A stretch of 23,423 nt of DNA from Candidatus Ryanbacteria bacterium (GTDB lineage Bacteria > Patescibacteriota > Minisyncoccia > Ryanbacterales > GWA2-47-10b). Shown here piece by piece: positions 1 through 6,467 of the stretch. Position numbers and translations under genes: made by a program. Location: NCBI GenBank assembly GCA_943354465.1, contig CALRCC010000004.1:1-23423 (forward strand), given 5' to 3'. The notes under the pieces were generated by a model that was not told the origin of the DNA, did no database searches, and worked only from the letters and a program-made list of their open reading frames with translations. How positions within the stretch are numbered: the stretch's first letter is position 1; each line of letters begins with the position of its first letter.

Positions 1-30
1 ATTTTGCAAAAAAGACATGAATCCATATAT

Positions 31-2448
31 CTATAATGTGGCGATATCCTCACCGCTAAATCTAAAAGTGTCGCCACGCTTGAGCGTGCCCTCCAAGATC
101 TTTTTGGCGATCACCTGTTCGACACGATCTGCAATCGCTCTGCGCATTGGGCGCGCGCCGAAAGCCGGATTATATCCAATCTCAACTACACGCGATGCAA
201 GCTCTGGCGTTGGTTCAAAAACAATTTCTTGTTTTTGAAGTCTATTCACTAAATCCTGTAAGAGCAACGTCGCGACTTTGGCAAGCTCGCTCTTGTCGAG
301 TGGGCGGTATACGATAATGGCGTCAAAACGGTTTAAAAGCTCTGGTGAAAAAATACGCTCTTCGCGAATAGCGTCAATCACTCGCCCCTCTATATCAGCG
401 AATTCTTTGCCATCTTTGAGTAATTCCCAAATAACATTTGCGCCGGCGTTTGATGTCGCGATGATCATCGTCTCGCGGGCGGATACTCGCTTGCCCGATC
501 CATCAGAAAACAGACCTTCATCAAGTATCTGCAAAAAAAGATTGTGCACCTCACGAGAGGCTTTTTCAAATTCATCAAAAAGTAGCAGTGAGAATGGCTT
601 TTCGCGTAGGCGTGATGTCAAAATGCCAGGGTCATGCGCATCGCGCGATCCGCTAAGTTTTTCGATGCCATCACCTCCTTGATATTCAGACATATCAAAT
701 CTAAACATCGCGTCTTCGCCACCAAAATATGTCTCTGCCAATGCTTTTGCTGTCTCTGTCTTGCCTACACCGGTTGGTCCCAAAAACAAAAACGATCCGA
801 CAGGGCGCGTGCTGGAGCGCAGACCTGATCGCGCTCTGCGCAACGAATCAGCTACTGCGTGTATCGCACTACTCTGCCCTATAACACGCGCGCCTAGTAA
901 CTCTTCTAGATGCAAAAGCTTTGAACGCTCTTCTGGCTGTGCAGCCGTAGTCGGTATGCGTGTCTTTTTTTCTACTACAGCATCGATATCGGCTGGCGTT
1001 ATCACAAGATGATCGGATGGCACTGATGATGCGCTCTGCTCCAAAAGATCAATCGCCTTCTCTGGCATCGCGCCTTGCGTTATAAATCTATCAGCAAGCT
1101 CGTACGCACGAAGAATAGCTGGATATATAAAAAATTTACCAGTATGAGGCTCGATAGCGCCGAGCGAGTCTTCTAGCATGCCGAGCACGCGCTCGCGCGC
1201 TGGCTCTTCGAGTATTACTTTTTCAAACAATTTCATAATCTTGCCGTTTGGCTCAAGGTCGCGATGAAATAAATCCATATCAGAAAGAGCTACAACCTGT
1301 ATCGCCGACCCAGCGATATATGGCTCAATTATTGAAACTATATCAACACCCAATGCGTAGGCTGATTTGATAAATATTGGGAAATTTTCCACAACCAAAA
1401 GAATATTGCCCGCGGAAGTCGCCTCGTTAAACATTTGGATCATCAGCCCTTCAAGCGCGCCCTTTGTTTTTGCTGACGCAACGACAGCTGAACTATCAAA
1501 GAATACAACGCGTTTAGATTCAAGCGCTGGATGCGCACGACCCGTACGAATCCACTCAGCAAGCCCTTCAAGAACTGCGTGCTTGCCCGAGCCCTCCTCG
1601 CCTATCAGCAAAACATTGGCTTGCGCGTTGCGCGCGAGTACTTCTTCAACTCGCTCAATTTCATCTTTACGAGCTTCTCGCGCAAAACGAGTCGTCAAGT
1701 ATGTAAGATCTCGTGAATATTGATTGAGAGTCCATGTGTAACCGAAGCCGAGATCCTTACCAATGCCAGGTATGCGCGACAAGCGTTCGCGTGACCACCA
1801 GCGTGTGTGCGCGTACTCCGCCGAAAACTCGGCCTCTACCCATCTGGCCGCTCCTTCCAAATCTTCGCGCTTTACTTCATGTGCGAATAAAAATTCAGCG
1901 AATGATTTATCTATATCTATCGCCGAGACAAGAACTCGCGCAAATGATAATTCTTTAAAATCACCAACTATTGCCTCCAATGTAGCTGGTGACGAATCTG
2001 ACATTGGATATGCTTTGAGCCACAAACTATAATCTGCGCTGGCTATACCAAGTCTAAATAATAAAAACTTAAACGCATTAACGTGCTCGATAGCTCGCCA
2101 CAATTCACGAAAAGCAAATTTGCCATCTGGTTGACGAGGCATAAGCGTACTTATGCGCAATACTTCCGGCATAACCGCGACACTTCCAGACCCTACGATG
2201 ATCATCTCTGGCGTAAGCGCACTACGATAATAAAATTCTAGAAATCCAAAAAAGAAAAATAATCCAAGCGCTATTAGTCCTGCTCCGCCAGCGATATCCA
2301 TATATGGAAGATCTATATCGAGCGTACTTAATACAGCAAAAAATCCTATACCAAGGATACCGACAAGCAAAAATATCTTTACAAATATACCGCGCACTTT
2401 TGTGGACATGGCTTGCTCGATTCGCAAAATATGCCTTCGTGGAATCAT
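31..2448 (-). CDS. Membrane-anchored ClpB/ClpC-like double AAA+ ATPase
   Basis: 805 aa. Two hydrophobic segments (about residues 21-41 and 52-73) put an anchor ahead of a soluble part, where ClpB/ClpC normally start with a soluble N-domain; residues 110-210 are helical and only vaguely Clp_N-like. D1 has a Walker A variant GEEGSGKH (283-290, His for the usual Thr) and a degraded Walker B, LLVVENFP (350-357). D2 is well kept: GPTGVGKT (557-564), LLLFDEFEKA (621-630), Arg finger in LLNRFD (about 707), sensor-2 GAR (764-766). The GYVG pore loop expected between DMSEY (585-589) and Walker B is absent. Clp-family ATPases remodel or unfold proteins; with these losses the role here is uncertain, and a membrane-bound remodeller is the best guess. 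The start (residue 1 or Met14) follows the upstream gene's stop by one base (TGATATG), so the two are probably translationally coupled. The stop lies at the window edge. Confidence 0.88.
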   Translation of the reverse strand: MIPRRHILRIEQAMSTKVRGIFVKIFLLVGILGIGFFAVLSTLDIDLPYMDIAGGAGLIALGLFFFFGFLEFYYRSALTPEMIIVGSGSVAVMPEVLRISTLMPRQPDGKFAFRELWRAIEHVNAFKFLLFRLGIASADYSLWLKAYPMSDSSPATLEAIVGDFKELSFARVLVSAIDIDKSFAEFLFAHEVKREDLEGAARWVEAEFSAEYAHTRWWSRERLSRIPGIGKDLGFGYTWTLNQYSRDLTYLTTRFAREARKDEIERVEEVLARNAQANVLLIGEEGSGKHAVLEGLAEWIRTGRAHPALESKRVVFFDSSAVVASAKTKGALEGLMIQMFNEATSAGNILLVVENFPIFIKSAYALGVDIVSIIEPYIAGSAIQVVALSDMDLFHRDLEPNGKIMKLFEKVILEEPARERVLGMLEDSLGAIEPHTGKFFIYPAILRAYELADRFITQGAMPEKAIDLLEQSASSVPSDHLVITPADIDAVVEKKTRIPTTAAQPEERSKLLHLEELLGARVIGQSSAIHAVADSLRRARSGLRSSTRPVGSFLFLGPTGVGKTETAKALAETYFGGEDAMFRFDMSEYQGGDGIEKLSGSRDAHDPGILTSRLREKPFSLLLFDEFEKASREVHNLFLQILDEGLFSDGSGKRVSARETMIIATSNAGANVIWELLKDGKEFADIEGRVIDAIREERIFSPELLNRFDAIIVYRPLDKSELAKVATLLLQDLVNRLQKQEIVFEPTPELASRVVEIGYNPAFGARPMRRAIADRVEQVIAKKILEGTLKRGDTFRFSGEDIATL

Positions 2449-2449
2449 A

Positions 2450-2839
2450 TCAAAAAATAATTAACCATATACCGCCGATAAAAAAAGCCGGAATCACTAT
2501 AGGACTCAATAGTGCGGTGCATAAAACAAAGAAACCAATAATAAACGCTACGGCTTGTACTACAAGACCACTGCCAATAAATACTAACCGCACCAACGCG
2601 CCAACAATGCGCATCAAAACATTGATAGCGAGCACCTCAAAGATATCCTCTAGATCAAAACCGCGCTTTTTGCGCTCACGCATGCGGTGAAATGGTGAAA
2701 ATAGACTCTTTATTAATTCTGGAACAGAGAAAAAGTGCAGCAAAAACCAATGCACATTCATCCACGCCTCAAACATCAGTACGAGTCCAGCCTCGTACTG
2801 CCACCAAAGATATTCCCCCACTACCAGGGCACTCATCAT
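2450..2839 (-). CDS. Small conserved-looking membrane protein upstream of Clp-like ATPase
   Basis: 129 aa, function not recognised. The N-terminal part is rich in Trp and aromatic residues (EYLWWQY, MNVHWFLLHFF) and is followed by a basic amphipathic stretch (FHRMRERKKRGFDLED, about 50-65). Two hydrophobic helices follow (about 70-95 and 97-128), so the C-terminus lies in the membrane. It ends one base before the ATPase start, which suggests coupled translation and a joint membrane complex; that is inference from position only. An extended -10 box TGATATACT ends 6 nt before its first ATG, and the next codon is also ATG. No Shine-Dalgarno is visible. Confidence 0.72.
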   Translation of the reverse strand: MMSALVVGEYLWWQYEAGLVLMFEAWMNVHWFLLHFFSVPELIKSLFSPFHRMRERKKRGFDLEDIFEVLAINVLMRIVGALVRLVFIGSGLVVQAVAFIIGFFVLCTALLSPIVIPAFFIGGIWLIIF

Positions 2840-2845
2840 GCGTTT

Positions 2846-2854
2846 AGTATATCA
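2846..2854 (-). promoter_or_regulatory. Extended -10 box TGATATACT, leaderless-type, for the 2450-2839 gene
   Basis: On the minus strand the sequence is TGATATACT, then AAACGC, then ATG. With transcription starting about 7 nt after the -10 hexamer, the mRNA would begin at or next to the start codon. The TGA of this element is also the stop codon of uppS, so promoter and stop share bases. No -35 match is seen, as is normal for extended -10 promoters. The same 9-mer with the same 6-nt spacing occurs at 12376 and 21182. Confidence 0.6.
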
Positions 2855-3604
2855 CGCGCCGAACCTTCGTTCACGGTTTTGAAAATCTTTTATAGCGCCC
2901 TCAAAGTCATCTGGAGTAAAGTCTGGCCAAAGTTTTTCAGTGAAGTGCAATTGAGCGTCTGCCGTATCCCACATCATAAAACCAGCGGACAGGTGCGGGT
3001 CGCCTCCGGTACGAATCACGAGATCTACAGGTGGCAGATCATGTGTCCACAGATAATCTTTTGGAGAAGTAAATGGCTTGCCTGATGCAAGCGCGGCCTC
3101 AAACGCGCGCGTCATCTCTATCTTTCCGTCATAGCACAGCATTAGATTCATAATATGTCGTTTACGATCTTTGGTCTCTTCTATAAGTCGCTCACCTGTA
3201 GCGACAAGATCTTTAGGAAAAAGTGTTCGCCACTCACCTATAATCGATATGCGCACATCATGTTCTTTGAGGCGAGGATTTTTAAGCGCATCTAACAAGG
3301 CTTTTGAAAAAGCCTTAAGTAAAAATTCTACCTCGACTGCTGGGCGCTTTTTGATATTGTCGACGCTCATCCCCCAAAACGAAAGGCAAAAAATATTGAG
3401 CTCAAGCGCGCGGTCAATTACTTTTTCATATGAGGTTATACCTTCTTTGTGTCCAAGCCATGGGAAGAGGCCTCGCGCCTTCGCCCACCGACGATTGCCA
3501 TCGGGGATAATGGCCACATGCCCTATAGAGTTATTTTGCATGATGTTCTCTAGTATAGCCGTAGAACGCATGATATGGAAGATTGGGCTAAAGACTTTTC
3601 TCAT
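2852..3604 (-). CDS. uppS: Isoprenyl (cis-prenyl) transferase, UppS family
   Basis: 250 aa, typical family length. UppS condenses isopentenyl diphosphate units onto farnesyl diphosphate to make the C55 lipid carrier for cell-wall precursors, at the inner face of the membrane. The substrate motif is HVAIIPDGNRRWAKARG with the catalytic Asp at about residue 35; IPDGNRR is the form I associate with archaeal and many CPR enzymes, while E. coli has IMDGNGR. The C-terminal block IRTGGDP...LHFTEKLWPDF matches the usual IRT.G....F....LWPDF. The central block, normally YAFSTENW.RP, reads FWGMSVDNIKKRP. Possible starts are Met1 (3604), Met12 and Met22 (3541). A TATCAT box 10 nt before Met1 favours the long form, whereas the short form starts 7 residues before the HVAII motif. 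First gene of the minus-strand run towards the Clp-like ATPase. Confidence 0.9.
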   Translation of the reverse strand: MRKVFSPIFHIMRSTAILENIMQNNSIGHVAIIPDGNRRWAKARGLFPWLGHKEGITSYEKVIDRALELNIFCLSFWGMSVDNIKKRPAVEVEFLLKAFSKALLDALKNPRLKEHDVRISIIGEWRTLFPKDLVATGERLIEETKDRKRHIMNLMLCYDGKIEMTRAFEAALASGKPFTSPKDYLWTHDLPPVDLVIRTGGDPHLSAGFMMWDTADAQLHFTEKLWPDFTPDDFEGAIKDFQNRERRFGA

Positions 3605-3614
3605 CGTTGTAAAA

Positions 3615-3620
3615 ATGATA
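3615..3620 (-). promoter_or_regulatory. Possible -10 box TATCAT for uppS
   Basis: TATCAT on the minus strand lies 10 nt before uppS Met1, again placing the transcription start within a few bases of the start codon. No -35 hexamer is recognisable; 17 nt further upstream is inside tRNA-Glu. Overlaps the candidate plus-strand tRNA promoter. Confidence 0.35.
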
Positions 3621-3624
3621 CGAT
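3616..3624 (+). promoter_or_regulatory. Possible extended -10 TGATACGAT for the tRNA-Glu/tRNA-Val pair
   Basis: TGATACGAT fits the TGnTAnnnT pattern and ends 13 nt before the first base of tRNA-Glu. The gap between the divergent uppS start and the tRNA is only 33 bp, so the promoter for the tRNAs must lie here or inside uppS. Confidence 0.35.
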
Positions 3625-3637
3625 GACCGCGTCATAT

Positions 3638-3709
3638 GGCCCCATCGTCTAATGGTTAGGACAGCGCTCTTTCAAGGCGTAAATACGGGTTCGATTCCCG
3701 TTGGGGCCA
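3638..3709 (+). tRNA. tRNA-Glu(TTC)
   Basis: A 72-nt cloverleaf: acceptor GGCCCCA/TGGGGCC, anticodon stem GCGCT/GGCGT (two G-U pairs) with loop CTTTCAA giving anticodon TTC, T arm ACGGG/CCCGT with loop TTCGATT, discriminator A. The next bases are CAA, so CCA is not encoded and must be added by tRNA nucleotidyltransferase. Followed 13 nt later by tRNA-Val, probably co-transcribed. Confidence 0.95.
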
Positions 3710-3722
3710 CAAAAGCGATAAA

Positions 3723-3794
3723 GCGCGATTAGCTCAGTGGTAGAGCGTCACATTGACATTGTGAAGGCCGCAGGTTCGATTCCTGCATCGCGCA
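3723..3794 (+). tRNA. tRNA-Val(GAC)
   Basis: A 72-nt cloverleaf: acceptor GCGCGAT/ATCGCGC, D arm GCTC...GAGC, anticodon stem TCACA/TGTGA with loop TTGACAT giving GAC, T arm GCAGG/CCTGC, discriminator A and no encoded CCA. Reads valine GTC/GTT codons; the other valine isoacceptor (TAC) is at 10335-10406. Confidence 0.95.
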
Positions 3795-3830
3795 CTAAAA
3801 TGGAACTAGACTGTTGAGAACCAACCAAGG

Positions 3831-3857
3831 AATGGGCGTGCCGAAGGCACGCCCATT
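3831..3857 (+). terminator. Perfect 12-bp hairpin after the tRNA pair (probable terminator)
   Basis: Arms AATGGGCGTGCC (3831-3842) and GGCACGCCCATT (3846-3857) pair perfectly around a GAA loop. It lies 36 nt after tRNA-Val and between converging transcripts. The following plus-strand sequence, CTGTTTCGTG, is only weakly T-rich, so intrinsic termination is likely but not classical; it could instead be an RNA-processing or 3'-stabilising hairpin. Confidence 0.55.
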
Positions 3858-3941
3858 CTGTTTCGTGTAGTTTATTGATTTTATTTAGAATCTTCATCCT
3901 GAATTATACGCGAGATTGTTTTTGAGCGAGCCGCTTTTTTG

Positions 3942-4112
3942 TCATTTTCTTAATAGAACAGTTTCAATGGCGATAATTTGGGCAAGCTGGCTATTTCTAT
4001 CAAGACTTAAAATCGGCAGTTTGCTCGATAGAGACACAATAACCGCAATAGAAAAAAACGCTGAGACATAGGGCTCCAGCGACGAGTATTTTTTGTTTGG
4101 TAGTTTTTCCAT
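3942..4112 (-). CDS. Small membrane ORF downstream of the kelch gene, possibly frameshifted
   Basis: 56 aa: a short polar N-terminus (MEKLPNKKYSSLEPY), one hydrophobic helix (about 16-35) and an amphipathic tail. Its ATG lies 2 nt after the kelch stop codon (TGA AA ATG), an operon-like junction. The reading frame closes at TGA right after an A-rich run. Skipping one base there would extend it by about 20 charged residues ending QDEDSK, with a stop at 3881-3883, which looks like a natural C-terminus. It may therefore be a gene broken by one extra A, a sequencing error, or just a short protein. No family recognised. It fills half of the otherwise geneless stretch 3795-4114; beyond the 3831 hairpin I see nothing else there. 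Confidence 0.45.
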   Translation of the reverse strand: MEKLPNKKYSSLEPYVSAFFSIAVIVSLSSKLPILSLDRNSQLAQIIAIETVLLRK

Positions 4113-4114
4113 TT

Positions 4115-5203
4115 TCAATTTGATGAAAACCAGACATCATTTCGCCATTGCCAATTTGCATCCATGCCACCAAAGACAAAAATTCTGTCTTTGAAAACTA
4201 GAACGGAGTGATCCTCTCGACCGAGCCATGACGGATCAGTTTGTGTTTTTTGCCAAATCGTTCCGTCATCGGAATACCAAATATCATTAACGCCTCCACC
4301 ATCGCTGTCGTTCAGTCTCCCGATAATCCACAATTTGTCGTGGAGAACGACTAAAGAATGCCCCTGTCGTTCCTGCCACAATGGGTTTGGATTTACCAAC
4401 TCCCAATTGAGTCCGTCAGATGAAGACCAGACATCTTTAAATGTCTGTTTCTGCAAGTTCATGCCACCGGCAAGAAAAATTTTCCCGTTAAAAACAACGG
4501 TGGCATGGTCCCAACGCGAACTCCATGGAATTGTTGTTGTCGCCTCGTGCCAATCAATGCCGTTATCTGACCACCACACATCATTTTTTGTTTCTCGCTT
4601 GTCATAATTCACTCCGCCCATCAACCAAATTTTTCCCTGAAACACCTCCGTTGTCTGGCCCTCTCGCGCCGGCCACGGAGCACTCGATACAATTTTTGTC
4701 CAAGCAATACCATCACTTGATTGCCAAATATCCCTTGTATAGCCGGTTATCGGACTCCATCCGCCAAACATCCATAATTTATCTTGAAATAAAACGACTG
4801 ATATTGATCTTCTGGTCGGCCATTCAGCTTTGGTTTTCATCACTTGCCAATGCACGCCGTCTTCGCTTGCCCAAATATCATTAAAATGGGGTGCCTCCCA
4901 ATAGCGGACAGTATGCTTGCTATCAACCTCTCTGTTGCCGTTCAGCCCGCCCATAGTCCACATTTTGTTTTGGAAAACAAAACTGACAGCCGAATCTCTT
5001 GGTTGCCACTCGGCAGATGAAGTTGCTAAAGACCACGACAAAAAACGCGTGTCAAATCGCGGCGCTTGATTTTCTAGAGATTGCTTTGTTGAGAGTAATC
5101 TGACTTCCTTGCGCGGAAAATTAAAGTATGAAAATAGCAGGACAATCGCAACAAATAAAAAGATTGCGCTCCAAAGAAAAGGTTTGTATCTAAAATTATT
5201 CAT
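4115..5203 (-). CDS. Membrane-anchored kelch-repeat (six-bladed propeller) protein
   Basis: 362 aa from the ATG at 5203 (an in-frame ATG at 5257 would add 18 residues). I prefer 5203 because it places a short basic N-terminus just before the signal-anchor helix (FLWSAIFLFVAIVLLFSYF). Counting from the longer form, the rest is six kelch-like repeats at about 84-137, 146-186, 195-236, 245-286, 294-335 and 344-380. Each follows the pattern W..R..H..V.F..K.W..GG.....DVW.S.DG..W. Repeat 5 reads IGR where GG is expected. Six repeats would close a beta-propeller displayed outside the membrane, usually a protein- or glycan-binding surface; the ligand is unknown. Codon use looks less rich in CGCG/GCGC words than the neighbours, and it sits next to a tRNA pair, so acquisition by transfer is plausible but unproven. 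Confidence 0.8.
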   Translation of the reverse strand: MNNFRYKPFLWSAIFLFVAIVLLFSYFNFPRKEVRLLSTKQSLENQAPRFDTRFLSWSLATSSAEWQPRDSAVSFVFQNKMWTMGGLNGNREVDSKHTVRYWEAPHFNDIWASEDGVHWQVMKTKAEWPTRRSISVVLFQDKLWMFGGWSPITGYTRDIWQSSDGIAWTKIVSSAPWPAREGQTTEVFQGKIWLMGGVNYDKRETKNDVWWSDNGIDWHEATTTIPWSSRWDHATVVFNGKIFLAGGMNLQKQTFKDVWSSSDGLNWELVNPNPLWQERQGHSLVVLHDKLWIIGRLNDSDGGGVNDIWYSDDGTIWQKTQTDPSWLGREDHSVLVFKDRIFVFGGMDANWQWRNDVWFSSN

Positions 5204-5370
5204 GTGGTTGGGAATTTGGTCGCCATGCCTACAGCAAAATTGCCGAGGTTTAGGCATATATTTCAGCTTTTTATTTATGGATTCATAAAGCTATTTATTC
5301 ACAATTCCTTTGAAAAATCCAGCGCAAAATCCGAAAACAAGCCCGCGTGGAGCGTACGACATCATTTATT

Positions 5371-5398
5371 TTGAAAATAGGTTCGGATTTGGTAAAAT
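5371..5398 (+). promoter_or_regulatory. Promoter of the tsaD-valS-prsW-hsp20 operon
   Basis: TTGAAA (5371-5376), a 16-nt spacer and TAAAAT (5393-5398). The ATG of tsaD is 10 nt after the -10 box, so the predicted 5' leader is 0-5 nt. This decides for the 5409 start of tsaD over the in-frame ATG at 5310, which lies upstream of the promoter. Confidence 0.65.
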
Positions 5399-5408
5399 AA
5401 ACGCACAT

Positions 5409-6467
5409 ATGAGTAAAAAAAACTTTACTATTCTTGGTATCGAGACCTCGTGCGATGAGACCGCCATCGCGGTTGTTGATGCGTCTGGCGGACTGGCATC
5501 TCCAAACTTTCGCGTGCGTGCGAATATCATTTCTTCTCAAATAAAAATGCATGCGCCATATGGCGGTGTAGTACCAAACCTTGCCAAGCGCGAGCATATC
5601 CGCAATTTACCCATAATTCTTGAGCAGGCTCTTCGTAAAGCTGGTATTAAAAACCCACCAAAAGAGATTGATGCGATAGCAGTCACGGTAGGGCCCGGAC
5701 TTGAGCCCGCACTCTGGACAGGTATTACTTTTACTCAAAAACTTGCGCAAGAGTGGGATTTGCCAGTAGTAGCCGCCAACCATATGGAAGGGCATCTTGT
5801 CACCCCTTTATTAAATGCTCGAGTATCGCAGATATCCTTTCCTTTAATAGCGCTTTTGGTGTCAGGAGGGCACACGGAGATCGTGCTCGTCAAAAAATGG
5901 GGCGATTATCAAGTGCTCGGCGAGACCGTTGATGACGCCGCTGGAGAAGCGTTTGATAAAGTGGCACGCATGCTTGAATTGCCATATCCTGGTGGACCTG
6001 AAGTGAGCCGTATAGCGCGTACAGGAAATCGCTACAGTTTTTCATTTCCAAGACCCATGATCCAGCAGAAAAACTATAACTTTAGTTTCTCTGGACTAAA
6101 GACTTCTGTGCTTTATCAATTGAGAGACTTGATCGCGCATAATACTCCATTTAGTAAAAACGATATAGCGGCATCATTTGAAGACGCTGTTGTAGATGTG
6201 CTCGCGCTCAAAACTATGCGTGCAGCTGCCGAATACAAAGCAAAATCAATCATTGTCGGCGGCGGCGTTGCGGCGAATACTAGCCTACGCGCGCGCATGC
6301 GAGATGCCGTTAAAAAAGAAAAACTCGGTCGCGCGCTTTATCTTGCTCCTCTTGCGATGACTGGAGACAATGCTGCGATGATCGCGGCATCGGCTTATTT
6401 CCACTCAGTAAAAGATGATTTCGCCAACTGGAAAAAACTCGAGGCGCATGCTACGCTCCAACTATAA
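5409..6467 (+). CDS. tsaD: tRNA N6-adenosine threonylcarbamoyltransferase TsaD
   Basis: 352 aa, close to the usual 335-350. TsaD transfers the threonylcarbamoyl group from threonylcarbamoyl-AMP to A37 of ANN-decoding tRNAs, acting with TsaB/TsaE in bacteria. Visible landmarks are ILGIETSCDETA at the start, the metal-binding pair NHMEGH (His125 and His129), VSGGHTE, DDAAGEAFDKVARML, FSFSGLKTS, the nucleotide loop GGGVAANTSLR, and MTGDNAAMIA near the C-terminus. All conserved blocks are intact. Its stop codon is directly followed by the ATG of valS with no spacer, so the two genes are translated from one message. The in-frame extension to 5310 precedes the promoter and lacks similarity, so it is left out. 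Confidence 0.96.
   Translation: MSKKNFTILGIETSCDETAIAVVDASGGLASPNFRVRANIISSQIKMHAPYGGVVPNLAKREHIRNLPIILEQALRKAGIKNPPKEIDAIAVTVGPGLEPALWTGITFTQKLAQEWDLPVVAANHMEGHLVTPLLNARVSQISFPLIALLVSGGHTEIVLVKKWGDYQVLGETVDDAAGEAFDKVARMLELPYPGGPEVSRIARTGNRYSFSFPRPMIQQKNYNFSFSGLKTSVLYQLRDLIAHNTPFSKNDIAASFEDAVVDVLALKTMRAAAEYKAKSIIVGGGVAANTSLRARMRDAVKKEKLGRALYLAPLAMTGDNAAMIAASAYFHSVKDDFANWKKLEAHATLQL

Noticed and set aside
5310..5408. N-terminal extension of tsaD
   Set aside because: The -35 and -10 boxes at 5371-5398 would be inside it, and TsaD proteins start just before ILGIETSCDET.
3795..5408. Integration (att) site flanking the kelch region
   Set aside because: I looked for a second copy of the tRNA-Val(GAC) 3' end between 5258 and 5408 and found none; no integrase is present either.
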